A stretch of 64,000 bases of DNA from Pseudomonas reactans (GCF_013385825.1 NZ_JACAPG010000003.1:79481-143480), one strand, 5' to 3'. Shown: positions 28,262 to 37,886, counted from the stretch's first letter. Notes: generated by a model not told the origin, from the letters alone. Program-made: numbers and translations.

Positions 28262-28395
28262 AAACCTGGAGTTTCCTTGCCAAGACTGGCGGTTGCGCAT
28301 GGTAGCACCGGCCATCCGCGAGCCTCAACAATCTGCCCGCAGGGCCTTGCGCCGCGCTATGCTCGGCCCATCCCACTCATACGGAAGCCCGATTC

Positions 28396-29310
28396 ATGGC
28401 AGGAAGCAGCTTGTTGGTGTTGATCGACGATATCGCCGCGGTACTCGATGACGTTGCCCTGATGACAAAAATGGCGGCAAAGAAGACCGCTGGCGTCTTG
28501 GGTGATGACCTCGCCCTTAATGCCCAACAGGTTTCCGGCGTGCGTGCCGAGCGGGAAATTCCTGTGGTGTGGGCGGTGGCCAAGGGGTCGTTCGTCAACA
28601 AGTTGATCCTGGTGCCGACGGCGCTCTTGATCAGCGCGTTCGCGCCGTGGGCGGTTACGCCATTGCTGATGCTCGGCGGTGCCTACCTGTGCTTCGAAGG
28701 CTTCGAGAAGCTGGCGCATAAATTCCTGCACAGCAAGGACGAAGACCAGGCTGAGCACTCACAGCGGGTCGAGGCGGTGGCGAATCCGGCCACCGACCTG
28801 GTGGCCTTCGAGAAGGACAAGATCAAGGGCGCGATCCGCACGGACTTCATCCTTTCTGCCGAAATCATCGCGATCACCCTGGGCACCGTGGCGGATGCAC
28901 CGTTGATGCAGCAGGTCATCGTGCTCTCCGGCATTGCCATCGTCATGACGGTGGGCGTCTACGGGCTGGTAGCGGGCATCGTCAAGCTGGATGACCTGGG
29001 CTTGTGGCTCACGCAGAAACCCGGCCAGGTCGCGCGCAGCATCGGCGGCGCCATCCTGCGTGCGGCGCCTTACATGATGAAGAGCCTGTCGGTGATTGGT
29101 ACGGCGGCGATGTTTTTGGTCGGCGGCGGGATTCTTACCCATGGGGTTCCTGCGGTGCATCACTGGATCGAGACCGTCAGCCAAGGCGCGGGCGGTGTGG
29201 AGTGGTTGGTGCCGACGCTGCTGAATGGCATGGCGGGGATCGTTGCCGGGGCGATGGTGCTGTTGGGGGTGATAGCCGTGAGCAGAGGCTGGCGTACGAT
29301 AAAGGCATGA
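28396..29310 (+). CDS. DUF808 (YedI-like) inner membrane protein
   Basis: A 304-residue protein beginning [21 protein letters not shown] and containing [15 protein letters not shown], both diagnostic of the DUF808/YedI family. About six to eight hydrophobic segments follow. The central [15 protein letters not shown] and the charged stretch after it are conserved. The biochemical role is unknown. It is divergent from the TetR gene with 134 bases between them, so TetR control is possible. Confidence 0.85.
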   Translation: MAGSSLLVLIDDIAAVLDDVALMTKMAAKKTAGVLGDDLALNAQQVSGVRAEREIPVVWAVAKGSFVNKLILVPTALLISAFAPWAVTPLLMLGGAYLCFEGFEKLAHKFLHSKDEDQAEHSQRVEAVANPATDLVAFEKDKIKGAIRTDFILSAEIIAITLGTVADAPLMQQVIVLSGIAIVMTVGVYGLVAGIVKLDDLGLWLTQKPGQVARSIGGAILRAAPYMMKSLSVIGTAAMFLVGGGILTHGVPAVHHWIETVSQGAGGVEWLVPTLLNGMAGIVAGAMVLLGVIAVSRGWRTIKA

Positions 29311-29313
29311 AGT

Positions 29314-29353
29314 GCACCGGGCGGGCGCTGTTCAGACAGCTTGCGCCCGGTGC
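29314..29353. other. Branched hairpin downstream of the DUF808 gene
   Basis: A perfect 10-bp stem (GCACCGGGCG / CGCCCGGTGC) encloses a smaller GCTGT / ACAGC hairpin. There is no T-run, so it is not a classic terminator, but it starts four bases behind the DUF808 stop and probably protects that mRNA end or pauses transcription. Confidence 0.5.
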
Positions 29354-29373
29354 GATCGTATCAATTCACCGAG

Positions 29374-29871
29374 TTACAGCGGCGGTAAAGGAGGGCGCAT
29401 CAGCGCTGAGTAACCGTCTTTGGAAAAGTCCAGCAGCCGCCACGCTTCGGAGAATAAGGCGACTTCAGATTCCGGACCACGAAATTTCTCGGGGAGAGGA
29501 AGCGTGATGCCGATGTTTTTACCGTCGATTTTATTATTGTTGACCTTGGAGTACGCGCCTCCGAGGCTGTCCATATATATAAGTACGCGCTCGGCATTTG
29601 CCGCGATGTTAGCTCGAGTGTCCGGATCAAGTTTGCTATCGTTCCAGTCGCCACCCACTTGGATCTTAAAGTCCTCTATTATTTTTGGGTAGTGTTTTAA
29701 CGAGGCGAACAACGGATGGCTGGCGATCTTTTCCGCTGAACGTTGGTCATTCGGTGTACGGCCCGTATTTGCGGTGGGTGCGTCCGAAGGGTATCGCGGC
29801 GGGGTAGGGACTACCCAGTGGGGTAGCATAGGGCCGCGAGGTACTGCATTTGAATCTGGAAGCTTTATCAT
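29374..29871 (-). CDS. Hypothetical protein, no recognised family
   Basis: A 165-residue open frame with no homologue I recognise. The first 45 residues are Pro-rich and probably disordered (PRGPMLPHWVVPTPPRYPSD). The rest looks like an alpha/beta globular domain (ASHPLFASLKHYPKIIEDF, then ANAERVLIYMDSLGG and a KNIGITLPLPEKF strand region), ending in PPLPPL. It has no signal peptide or membrane segment. Base composition is visibly lower in GC than in the neighbours, with rarer codons, which points to acquisition. The ribosome-binding site is weak. A secreted-effector nature is conceivable from the disordered Pro-rich N-terminus, but nothing in the sequence proves it. Confidence 0.55.
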   Translation of the reverse strand: MIKLPDSNAVPRGPMLPHWVVPTPPRYPSDAPTANTGRTPNDQRSAEKIASHPLFASLKHYPKIIEDFKIQVGGDWNDSKLDPDTRANIAANAERVLIYMDSLGGAYSKVNNNKIDGKNIGITLPLPEKFRGPESEVALFSEAWRLLDFSKDGYSALMRPPLPPL

Positions 29872-30023
29872 AAAAATCTGTTTCTCATTGAAAGTTACTG
29901 AATCATTCCATGCTCTCGACGTTGAGTGATTCGAACATGGATCGCCCCTAGTAAGTGAGTTTATGTACGGGGAAGTTCCATGTAGCTAAGTGACCAGATA
30001 TGTGTAACTTTATAATGCCTTAT

Positions 30024-30060
30024 AAAAAAGGCTGTTCGAAGTTATCGGACAGCCTTTTTT
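30024..30060 (-). terminator. Bidirectional Rho-independent terminator after the MlaA-like gene
   Basis: AAAAAAGGCTGTTCG, a short loop, CGGACAGCCTTTTTT. The A-run on one side and T-run on the other allow termination in both directions. It lies 19 bases behind the stop of the minus-strand MlaA-like gene. Confidence 0.9.
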
Positions 30061-30078
30061 GATCTTGCCTACTTGACC

Positions 30079-30867
30079 CTATTCAGCGATCTGTAGTTTG
30101 CGTGATTCGGTATATATATATCGAACCTTTTCATATTCGAACGGCGAGTTCATCTGACCATAACGGAAGCTGGTCTGATAACGTTTGTCCACCGCACGCA
30201 ACGCCCAGATTTCCGGGTGGTTGGAGCTGACTTCGGACACATTGAGGAAATTGATCTGGGTTTCTGCGCCGTAGTCGACGATCAGGCCGGTGGTGTCGCG
30301 CAGGTTCGATGGGCCGAAGATCGGCAGCACCAGATACGCGCCGCCGGGTACGCCGTAGAAGCCCAAGGTCTGGCCAAAGTCTTCGCTCTGGCGCGGCAGG
30401 CCCATGGCGGTCGCTGGGTCCCATAGGCCAGCGATGCCAATAGTGGTGTTGACCAGTAGGCGGCCGGTGGTTTCCAGCGAGCGGTGCCCCTTGAGTTGCA
30501 GCAGGCTGTTCAACAGGTTGGGCACGTCGCCCAGGTTGTTGAAGAAGTTGCTCACGCCGGTACGCAGGAAGCTCGGGGTGACGTAGCGGTAGCCGTCGAC
30601 CACCGGCAGGAACACCCACTGGTCGAAGCGGTAGTTGAAGTGGTACACGCGACGGTTCCACGACTCCAGCGGGTCGTACACGTTGAGTGCGGTGAGCGAC
30701 GAACGCTCGAACTCGCGCTGGTCCAGGCCGGGGTTGAACTTGAGTTTGGTCAGCGGTTCCTTGAAACCATCGGAATCGACCTTGACTGGCTCGTGGGCCT
30801 TGCTGTTGTCGGCATTGGCCACGCCTGCGCACATCAAGGCGGCAAGCAGCAGAAGATATTTAGCCAC
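30079..30867 (-). CDS. MlaA (VacJ)-family protein without an evident lipobox
   Basis: A 262-residue precursor of the MlaA/VacJ family, which in enteric bacteria removes misplaced phospholipids from the outer leaflet of the outer membrane. Family motifs are present: YDPLESWNRRVYHFNYRFDQW, RTGVSNFFNNLGD, LGFYGVPGGAYLVLP and FGPSNLRDTTG. Canonical MlaA is a lipoprotein, but here the only Cys (residue 13) is preceded by Leu-Met, not by a lipobox; instead GVANA followed by Asp-Asn looks like a signal peptidase I site. The GTG start overlaps the end of the upstream hydrolase gene by 8 bases, so the two are co-translated. It is probably a paralogue of the main mlaA, with a partner hydrolase. Confidence 0.85.
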   Translation of the reverse strand: MAKYLLLLAALMCAGVANADNSKAHEPVKVDSDGFKEPLTKLKFNPGLDQREFERSSLTALNVYDPLESWNRRVYHFNYRFDQWVFLPVVDGYRYVTPSFLRTGVSNFFNNLGDVPNLLNSLLQLKGHRSLETTGRLLVNTTIGIAGLWDPATAMGLPRQSEDFGQTLGFYGVPGGAYLVLPIFGPSNLRDTTGLIVDYGAETQINFLNVSEVSSNHPEIWALRAVDKRYQTSFRYGQMNSPFEYEKVRYIYTESRKLQIAE

Positions 30868-32158
30868 GGAAGAACTCCAGCATGGCGTCGGCGTTGACGC
30901 GGTAATTGAGGTTGCCGCAATGGCCGCCCAGCGGGTAGACGGTCAAGCGATCGCCGAAGGTTTTACGCAGGAAACCGAGGTCGCCCGGGCCGAGGATCAC
31001 ATCGTCGGCGTTGTGCATCACGGCGATTTTCGGGCTGGTGTGCAGGTAGTCCTTGAGGGCGTACAGGCTGACCTGGTCGATCAGTTGCAACAGGCTGCCG
31101 CCGTCGGAGCGGGCGCGCCACATCGGGATCACCTGTTCGGTGAGGTAGCAATCGAAGTCGCACTGCAGCGCACGCTTGAGGAACGGCGTGAGGCTGGTGC
31201 CTTCGGTGATCGGGTATTTGGGTGGGATGATCAGGCCGCGACGGTTGATCAGGTCCGAGGTAAAGGCAATGTCAGCTGCCGAAAAACGGAACGAGGTGCC
31301 GATCAGCATGGCCATCTGTTCGTTGCTCAGGTGCTGCTTGGATTGCTGGAAGTCGTAGAGCAGGGCGTCGTTGAGGTCGATGTAGCCCTTTTGCTGGAAG
31401 TAGCGGGTCAGCTTGTTCAGCACCAGCTCATAAAAGGTAGTGGTGTTGTTGATGCCCTTGACCTCGGTCTGCACCAGCTTGTCGAGGTTGGTGATCGAGG
31501 TGTAGAGGTTGACCGGCGGATTGAGCAGCAAGACTTTCTTGAAGTTGAAACTGCGGCGGGTCTCGTCCAGCTTACTGACGAACGCCGCATCCAAGGCGCC
31601 AAGGCTGTAGCCGGTGAGGTAGAAGTCGGTCACCGGCAGCGAGGCGTTCTGCGCGCGCACGGCTTGCATCACGCGGTACATGTCTTCGGCGTCTTCCTGG
31701 GTGATCCCCGGCGTGGCGAAGCGCGAGGCGGCACTGATGAAGTCGAAGCTGGTCGGCGACGACAGTTGCACCACGTGGTAGCCGGCCTGGTAATACAGCT
31801 TTTTCAGGTATTCGTTGATGCTGCTGTCGAAGCGCGCACCGGTGCCCGCGATCAGGAAGATCAGCGGCGCGGCGCGATCCTGTTTGGCGATGCGATAGGT
31901 GAGTTTCTTCACCGCCCAAAAGTTGTCCGGCAGGCTGAATTCGCGCTCGGGGCGCATGTTCAGGGTGTAATCGGACTGATTGATCTCATCATCGCTCGGC
32001 AATTTTGGCCGAAGATCAGGCGGGGTGGTGGCGATGGTCGCTTCAAACGGGTTGGTCAAAGGGTAGCCATAGCTGGCTTGGTCAATGTCGACGGCCAGTG
32101 CTGACGCACTCAGAAAAAGGCTGCCCAGCAGGGCAGCACAGCGCAAGGAACGGAGCAT
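30860..32158 (-). CDS. Exported alpha/beta-hydrolase-fold protein coupled to the MlaA-like gene
   Basis: A 432-residue precursor with a signal peptide (cleavage near ASALA, residue 22). The mature protein has an alpha/beta-hydrolase plan: LIFLIAGTGARFDS near residue 100 (oxyanion-type loop), the nucleophile elbow GYSLGAL with Ser-185, an acid candidate in HNADDVILG near 395, and a C-terminal HCGN histidine. So a lipase or esterase activity in the periplasm is likely, though the substrate is unknown. It overlaps the MlaA-like gene (GTGGCTAA), suggesting that a lipid-moving protein and a lipid-cleaving enzyme work together. This pairing is the main reason for interest. Confidence 0.8.
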   Translation of the reverse strand: MLRSLRCAALLGSLFLSASALAVDIDQASYGYPLTNPFEATIATTPPDLRPKLPSDDEINQSDYTLNMRPEREFSLPDNFWAVKKLTYRIAKQDRAAPLIFLIAGTGARFDSSINEYLKKLYYQAGYHVVQLSSPTSFDFISAASRFATPGITQEDAEDMYRVMQAVRAQNASLPVTDFYLTGYSLGALDAAFVSKLDETRRSFNFKKVLLLNPPVNLYTSITNLDKLVQTEVKGINNTTTFYELVLNKLTRYFQQKGYIDLNDALLYDFQQSKQHLSNEQMAMLIGTSFRFSAADIAFTSDLINRRGLIIPPKYPITEGTSLTPFLKRALQCDFDCYLTEQVIPMWRARSDGGSLLQLIDQVSLYALKDYLHTSPKIAVMHNADDVILGPGDLGFLRKTFGDRLTVYPLGGHCGNLNYRVNADAMLEFFRG

Positions 32159-32395
32159 GACTTAATCCCTAAGAGGAAACGTGCTTAATGAAGTTCGCAG
32201 GCTATGACCGCCGCCCTATCGCCGAAGTGCCATCACGCGGCACGAAAAGTCGGAAAATAACGTCGGAATCGGGGTAATAGTAGCCAGACGATACACTTTG
32301 ACACGTGTGGGTAAACATTAATTGTGTGTATGCACCTTGCTAACGCCCACTGGCGCATTAAGCTGAGCGCCGTTTTTGCCTATCGGAGTGCCCCA

Positions 32396-32764
32396 ATGTC
32401 CCGTCGTTTGCCGTTGATACTGCTGCTTATCGCCCTGCCGCTGTGGCTGGCCGCCAGTTATGGCGCGCGCTATGGCTTTATGGAAGATGGCCAGTGGGTG
32501 GGCATCTGCGCGGATGAGGCCAGCCGCTGGGAATGCCAGTTGCGTTCGAACCTGGGGTTGATGATTCACTTCAAGGTGCTGGGCTGGGCGGCGCTGATTA
32601 CGTCGGTGCTGGCGTTTTTCGTGCCGGGACGGGCGGGGTGGGGGCTGGCGGTGCTGGGGATGGTGTTCGGGTTGCCGGCACTGGCGTTGTACAACACCAC
32701 GTTTGCGGTGTTTGCGGTGGTGATTGCGGGGTTGCGGTTGGTGCGCAAGCCCAGGGACATATGA
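32396..32764 (+). CDS. Small inner membrane protein
   Basis: A 122-residue protein with four likely membrane segments (about 7-25, 55-78, 80-98 and 100-112). A Cys-rich loop between the first two (VGICADEASRWECQL) holds two cysteines that could form a periplasmic disulfide. No family is recognised. The ATG at 32396 follows GGAG; the longer frame has no ribosome-binding site. A REPIN follows immediately. Confidence 0.65.
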   Translation: MSRRLPLILLLIALPLWLAASYGARYGFMEDGQWVGICADEASRWECQLRSNLGLMIHFKVLGWAALITSVLAFFVPGRAGWGLAVLGMVFGLPALALYNTTFAVFAVVIAGLRLVRKPRDI

Positions 32765-32770
32765 CCAATC

Positions 32771-32857
32771 CCTGTAGGAGCCGGCTTGCCGGCGATGGCG
32801 TCCCTGGGATCACAGGTGATTTCAAAGGCCTCATCGCCGGCAAGCCGGCTCCTACAG
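32771..32857. repeat. REPIN (GCCGGCTTGCCGGC type)
   Basis: Perfect inverted arms with a 36-base spacer, exactly filling the space between two convergent genes; its right end touches the stop codon of the GH17 gene. Confidence 0.95.
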
Positions 32858-34411
32858 TTAGATTTTGCGCTGGCGCAGGCAGCGCCACAAAGCCACAACC
32901 ATCAGCAGGCTAACTACCGCCCAACCCCACGCCTGCTGATTCAACAGGCCTTCCCGATACAACTGCGGTGCAATACCCGCACCGATGATAAAAGCCAGCA
33001 GCGCAATCTCCCGACGCGGTCCCGTCACCGGACGCACCAGGTACACCAGCGCCGGCAACACCAGCGCCGCGCTCGGAAAGCTGCGATAGCGCGGATCAAA
33101 CACCAATGCCAGCATCATCACCGCCCCCGCAAATCCGGCGATCGCCACCAGCCAACCTGCGCGTTGCTCCAGCCAGTTGAACGCCCGCTCACGCCAACCT
33201 TCCTGTGCACTCAAGGCCAAGGCCGCATGGGCCAGCACCAGCAGGTTCAACACCAGCAGCAACCCAGCCCACACCCATTCATCATTGAAGCGCGCCGTCA
33301 CGCGGGTCAGCTCGGCCCAGGTGCCAATGGAGCAGGCTGCAACGGCGCCCAACAACGGCAGGGCAAGCGCGGCACGCGTGCTGCGTACGCGACCACCCAA
33401 TGCCAGGGTGCCCAGCAGGATAATCCCGCCGACGCCCAACCACAGCGGCCAGTACGGCACATTGGTCACCGGCCCGGCGAGGATGCCCTTGTCCTGGCGA
33501 TCCGCATCGAACAGGCCCCAGTAACCCCCTACGGCGCCTTCACTCGCGCGCTTCCACGGCTGGTCAAAAGCTTCGATCAGGTTGTAGTGCCAGCCATTGG
33601 CCTCGGCCATGGCCACAAAACCACGCATGAACTTGGCCTCATTGATCCGGCTCGGCACGGCGGTTTCGCGCTGGCGGCCTTCGCTTGGCCAGCCGGTTTC
33701 ACCGATCAGGATGTCCTTGGGGGCAAACTTGTTGCCGAAGGTCTGGCGCACATCGCCCACGTGCTTGAGGGCCTGGTCGATGCCGGACGGGTCATCTTCC
33801 CAGTACGGCAGCAAGTGGATGGTAAGGAAGTCCACTGCCGGGGCGATTTCCGGGTGTTGCAGCCAGAACTCCCATACGTCCGCGTAGGTTGCCGGCTGCT
33901 TGATCTGGCTTTTGACGGTCTGGATCAGCTTCACCAGCTGTGTGGCGGTGACTTCCTTGCGCAGCAGCGCTTCGTTGCCGACGATCACCGACGTCACCAC
34001 ATCCGGGTGGGCGTTGGCCGAGGCGATCAATTCGTTGATCTCCTTTTCGGTCGCCACCGGGTCACTGCTTACCCAGGCGCCGGCCATCACCTTCAGCCCG
34101 TGCTTGCGCGCCATGTCCGGCAAGGCTTCCAGGCCGGTCATGGAATAGGTGCGGATGCACTCGAAGCGGGTCGCCAGCAGGGCGAGGTCAGCGTCCATGC
34201 GCTCCGGACGCAGCGTGAATGGCTGGTCGAACGGCGATTGGTCTTTATCGAAAGGGGTATAGGACGCGCACTGCATCTTGTGCGTGGCACTGGCGACGTC
34301 GGGCAATACCACCGGCCGGCCAAGGCCATACCAGTAACCGATCAGGGCCAGCAGGCCGAGGATCAAGGCGAAAAAATAGGGCAGGGCGGGGAAGCGGGCA
34401 GTCGCGGGCAT
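32858..34411 (-). CDS. Membrane-anchored glycoside hydrolase family 17-like protein (beta-glucan synthesis/modification)
   Basis: A 517-residue protein. After an N-terminal membrane anchor (about 10-30), a GH17-type TIM barrel follows: CASYTPFDKDQSPF, CIRTYSMTG, VIVGNEALLR with the proton-donor Glu in NEA, HLLPYWED and GETGWPSEG with the second Glu. The C-terminal 180 residues hold about seven membrane spans. This architecture is known from NdvC-like proteins and is often annotated as beta-(1,6)-glucan synthase in Pseudomonas. It probably transfers or trims glucan at the periplasmic face. MPATARFPALPY at 34411 is the preferred start, although an upstream ATG at 34444 is possible. Confidence 0.8.
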   Translation of the reverse strand: MPATARFPALPYFFALILGLLALIGYWYGLGRPVVLPDVASATHKMQCASYTPFDKDQSPFDQPFTLRPERMDADLALLATRFECIRTYSMTGLEALPDMARKHGLKVMAGAWVSSDPVATEKEINELIASANAHPDVVTSVIVGNEALLRKEVTATQLVKLIQTVKSQIKQPATYADVWEFWLQHPEIAPAVDFLTIHLLPYWEDDPSGIDQALKHVGDVRQTFGNKFAPKDILIGETGWPSEGRQRETAVPSRINEAKFMRGFVAMAEANGWHYNLIEAFDQPWKRASEGAVGGYWGLFDADRQDKGILAGPVTNVPYWPLWLGVGGIILLGTLALGGRVRSTRAALALPLLGAVAACSIGTWAELTRVTARFNDEWVWAGLLLVLNLLVLAHAALALSAQEGWRERAFNWLEQRAGWLVAIAGFAGAVMMLALVFDPRYRSFPSAALVLPALVYLVRPVTGPRREIALLAFIIGAGIAPQLYREGLLNQQAWGWAVVSLLMVVALWRCLRQRKI

Positions 34412-34743
34412 GGTCGGCTTAACTGTAGGAGCAAAGGCGCGCATCTTACCCGGATTTGCCCCGTCCCAGTGGGGCTGCATAATTTTGACATGCAAAGTTC
34501 GGGCGGGATTTTGACGTCAAGTCCTACAAAGCGCCCTACTGGCTATGTGATGTCGTTTCCTGCTTGTATAAGGTCGCTGACAGAGCAGGTCGAAGGGGCC
34601 GGCAGGTTGATGATCGAAGTGTCAGCACTCCACTGATGCCACTGCAACCGGATCGATGCGCGTGAAGGGGGCGCGGTGCACCACATAACAACAGGTTGAC
34701 GTCGCTCGGCATCCGCCGGGCGCAGCACTTTCGGGGAAGTACT
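34412..34743. other. 332-base gap between divergent genes
   Basis: No gene found. A solitary CTGTAGGAGC at about 34432 resembles the head of a REP arm without the core palindrome. The remainder must hold the divergent promoters of the GH17 and betaine-binding genes, but I see no convincing -35/-10. Confidence 0.4.
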
Positions 34744-35595
34744 ATGAAGATGCGACGACTCTTGGGCGCAGCTGCCACTCTGGTAGTTGCGATGAGCTCC
34801 ACACTGGCCAGCGCCGACAGCAAGACCCTGAGCATCGGCTATGTGGACGGCTGGTCCGACAGCGTGGCCACCACCCACGTGGCGGCAGAAGTGATCAAGG
34901 CCAAGCTCGGTTATGACGTGAAACTGCAAGCCGTCGCCACCGGGATCATGTGGCAAGGCGTTGCCACCGGCAAGCTCGACGCGATGCTCTCCGCCTGGCT
35001 GCCGGTCACCCACGGTGAGTACTGGGCCAAGAACAAGGACAAGGTGGTCGACTACGGCCCCAACTTCAAGGATGCAAAGATCGGCCTGATCGTGCCGGAA
35101 TATGTCAAAGCCAAGTCCATCGAAGACCTCAAGACCGACACCACCTTCAAGAACAAGATCGTCGGCATCGACGCCGGTTCTGGCGTGATGCTCAAGACCG
35201 ACGAAGCCATCAAGCAGTACGGCCTCGATTACAAACTGCAAGCCAGTTCGGGTGCGGCGATGATCGCCGAGTTGACCCGTGCCGAAGACAAACAGGAATC
35301 CATTGCGGTCACCGGTTGGGTGCCACATTGGATGTTCGCCAAGTGGAAACTGCGTTTCCTGGACGACCCAAAAGGGATTTATGGTGCTGCTGAAACCGTC
35401 AACAGCATCGGCAGCAAGGGCCTGGAGAAGAAAGCGCCGGAAGTCGCAGCCTTCCTGAAGAAATTCCAGTGGGCCTCCAAGGATGAAATCGGCGAAGTCA
35501 TGCTGGCGATTCAAGAAGGCGCCAAGCCTGATGCCGCCGCCAAGGATTGGGTCGCCAAGCACCCTGAGCGCGTCGCCGAGTGGACCGGTAAATAA
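34744..35595 (+). CDS. Glycine betaine/choline-type ABC transporter binding protein
   Basis: A 283-residue precursor with a signal peptide ending near TLASA (residue 24). The mature protein has the aromatic-rich OpuAC-type ligand pockets: YVDGWSDSVATTHV, QAVATGIMWQGVATGKLDAMLSAWLP cut by Trp residues, and VTGWVPHWMFAKWKLRFLDDP. Such proteins bind quaternary amines. No permease or ATPase gene lies beside it, so it is one of the orphan binding proteins that pseudomonads use with the Cbc or similar core transporters (inference). MKMRRLLG at 34744 follows GGGGAAG. Confidence 0.88.
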   Translation: MKMRRLLGAAATLVVAMSSTLASADSKTLSIGYVDGWSDSVATTHVAAEVIKAKLGYDVKLQAVATGIMWQGVATGKLDAMLSAWLPVTHGEYWAKNKDKVVDYGPNFKDAKIGLIVPEYVKAKSIEDLKTDTTFKNKIVGIDAGSGVMLKTDEAIKQYGLDYKLQASSGAAMIAELTRAEDKQESIAVTGWVPHWMFAKWKLRFLDDPKGIYGAAETVNSIGSKGLEKKAPEVAAFLKKFQWASKDEIGEVMLAIQEGAKPDAAAKDWVAKHPERVAEWTGK

Positions 35596-35623
35596 GACCC
35601 GAAGCGTCTAGTTAGCACCTTGC

Positions 35624-35660
35624 AAGCCCGCCTGGCGATTTCGCCAGGCGGGCTTTGTCG
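35624..35660 (+). terminator. Rho-independent terminator
   Basis: A perfect 15-bp stem AAGCCCGCCTGGCGA / TCGCCAGGCGGGCTT with a TT loop, then TGTCGTTTTT. It ends the betaine-binding protein gene. Confidence 0.9.
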
Positions 35661-35812
35661 TTTTTGTGCCAAAGGCTGTCAATTCGATCAGTTCAAAACT
35701 GGCGACAACGCCTATGTCGTTCTAATACTAAGGTCGTCTGGAACCCTTTGTGCAGCCGCATACAGTGGATACGTTCCAATAATAAAAAAGCTGTGCTGCG
35801 AGGATAAAAACA

Positions 35813-36124
35813 ATGAACGACAGCATTTACCTCTCGATTCAAAACAGCCCGCGTTTCAAGGAGCTGGTGAGAAAAAGGGAAAGGTTCGCCTGGATTCTCT
35901 CGGCGATCATGCTAGGGCTTTACTCCGCTTTCATCCTGTTGATCGCCTACGGGCCACAAGTACTGGGGGCCAAGCTCAGCCCCGGTTCGTCGATTACCTG
36001 GGGCATTCCCCTGGGCGTCGGGCTGATTGTGTCCGCCTTCATCCTGACCGGCATCTATGTGCGCCGGGCCAACGGCGAGTTTGACGACCTGAACAATGCG
36101 ATTCTCAAGGAGGCTGCGCAATGA
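35813..36124 (+). CDS. yjcH: DUF485 membrane protein (YjcH)
   Basis: A 103-residue protein with two membrane spans (about 25-48 and 62-85) and the DUF485 motif [14 protein letters not shown] near the N-terminus. It is nearly always encoded directly before actP, as here, and is thought to assist the acetate permease. Its end overlaps the actP start by 4 bases (ATGA). Its promoter must lie in 35661-35812, where AT-rich stretches occur. Confidence 0.92.
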   Translation: MNDSIYLSIQNSPRFKELVRKRERFAWILSAIMLGLYSAFILLIAYGPQVLGAKLSPGSSITWGIPLGVGLIVSAFILTGIYVRRANGEFDDLNNAILKEAAQ

Positions 36125-37779
36125 TCCGGCGTCTACTGGCAATATTCGGCGCTTCGCTCTTTGCTCCGGCCGTTTGGGCGGCTGATGCATTGACCGGTGA
36201 AGTGCACAAGCAACCCCTGAACGTTTCGGCCATCGTGATGTTCGTCGCGTTCGTCGGCGCCACCCTGTGCATCACCTACTGGGCCTCCAAGCGCAACAAA
36301 TCGGCTGCCGACTACTATGCGGCCGGCGGCAAGATCACCGGTTTCCAGAACGGCCTGGCGATTGCCGGTGACTACATGTCGGCGGCGTCCTTCCTGGGGA
36401 TTTCCGCGCTGGTCTACACCTCTGGTTATGACGGCCTGATCTACTCGATCGGCTTCCTGGTGGGCTGGCCGATCATTCTGTTCCTGATCGCCGAGCGCCT
36501 GCGTAACCTGGGCAAGTACACCTTTGCCGACGTGGCGTCCTATCGCCTGGGCCAGACCCAGATTCGCAGCCTGTCGGCCTGTGGCTCGCTGGTGGTGGTG
36601 GCGTTCTACCTGATCGCGCAGATGGTCGGTGCGGGCAAGCTGATTCAGCTTCTGTTTGGCCTGGACTACCACGTTGCGGTGATCCTGGTCGGTATCTTGA
36701 TGGTGATGTATGTACTGTTCGGCGGCATGCTGGCGACCACTTGGGTACAGATCATCAAGGCTGTATTGCTGCTGTCCGGTGCCTCGTTCATGGCACTGAT
36801 GGTGATGAAGCACGTCAACTTCGACTTCAATGCCCTGTTCTCCGAGGCGATCAAGGTTCACCCTAAAGGTGAGGCGATCATGAGCCCCGGCGGCTTGGTG
36901 AAAGACCCGATTTCAGCCTTCTCCCTCGGGCTTGCGCTGATGTTCGGTACCGCTGGCCTGCCACACATCCTGATGCGCTTCTTCACCGTCAGCGACGCGA
37001 AGGAAGCCCGCAAGAGCGTGTTCTACGCCACCGGTTTCATCGGTTACTTCTACATCCTGACCTTTATCATCGGCTTTGGCGCGATCCTGCTAGTCAGCAC
37101 CAACCCGGCGTTCAAGGACGCAGCAGGCGCCCTGCTGGGCGGCAACAACATGGCTGCGGTGCACCTGGCGAACGCGGTGGGTGGCAGTATCTTCCTGGGC
37201 TTCATCTCGGCCGTGGCCTTCGCCACCATCCTCGCGGTGGTTGCCGGCTTGACCCTGGCCGGCGCTTCGGCGGTGTCCCATGACCTGTACGCCAGCGTGA
37301 TCAAGAAAGGCAAGGCCAACGACAAGGATGAAATTCGCGTTTCGAAGATCACCACTGTTGCGTTGGGCGTGTTGGCGATTGGCCTGGGTATCCTGTTCGA
37401 AAGCCAGAACATCGCGTTCATGGTTGGCCTGGCGTTCTCCATTGCCGCCAGCTGTAACTTCCCGGTGCTGCTGCTTTCCATGTACTGGAAAAACCTCACC
37501 ACCCGTGGCGCGATGATTGGTGGCTGGTTGGGCTTGATCAGTGCCGTTGGCCTGATGGTGCTCGGCCCGACCATCTGGGTCTCCATCCTGCACCATGAAA
37601 AAGCCATCTTCCCTTATGAGTACCCGGCGCTGTTCTCGATGATCATTGCGTTCGTCGGCATCTGGTTCTTCTCCATCACCGACAAGTCGGCGGCGGCAGA
37701 GAAAGAGCGTGCGCTGTACTTCCCGCAGTTTGTGCGTTCGCAGACTGGCCTGGGTTCGAGTGGGGCGGTTTCTCACTAA
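36121..37779 (+). CDS. actP: Cation/acetate symporter
   Basis: ActP imports acetate and other short monocarboxylates with sodium or protons. The 552-residue protein has a signal-like first segment ([11 protein letters not shown]) and then about 13 membrane spans typical of sodium:solute symporters. Motifs are [21 protein letters not shown] split by [23 protein letters not shown], and [12 protein letters not shown]. Together with gltA and the gcl cluster it concentrates C2 metabolism in this region. A strong terminator follows. Confidence 0.95.
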   Translation: MIRRLLAIFGASLFAPAVWAADALTGEVHKQPLNVSAIVMFVAFVGATLCITYWASKRNKSAADYYAAGGKITGFQNGLAIAGDYMSAASFLGISALVYTSGYDGLIYSIGFLVGWPIILFLIAERLRNLGKYTFADVASYRLGQTQIRSLSACGSLVVVAFYLIAQMVGAGKLIQLLFGLDYHVAVILVGILMVMYVLFGGMLATTWVQIIKAVLLLSGASFMALMVMKHVNFDFNALFSEAIKVHPKGEAIMSPGGLVKDPISAFSLGLALMFGTAGLPHILMRFFTVSDAKEARKSVFYATGFIGYFYILTFIIGFGAILLVSTNPAFKDAAGALLGGNNMAAVHLANAVGGSIFLGFISAVAFATILAVVAGLTLAGASAVSHDLYASVIKKGKANDKDEIRVSKITTVALGVLAIGLGILFESQNIAFMVGLAFSIAASCNFPVLLLSMYWKNLTTRGAMIGGWLGLISAVGLMVLGPTIWVSILHHEKAIFPYEYPALFSMIIAFVGIWFFSITDKSAAAEKERALYFPQFVRSQTGLGSSGAVSH

Positions 37780-37796
37780 GGTTGTAGCTGGATAGG

Positions 37797-37832
37797 AAAA
37801 TACCCCGGTCGAAAGGCCGGGGTATTTTTTTT
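37797..37832 (+). terminator. Rho-independent terminator of yjcH-actP
   Basis: TACCCCGGTC, GAAA tetraloop, GGCCGGGGTA, then eight T residues. Confidence 0.95.
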
Positions 37833-37886
37833 GTCTATAAATTAGGAGTTGATCTGACAAAACTGTTTCTCAAATCCTGCACAAAT

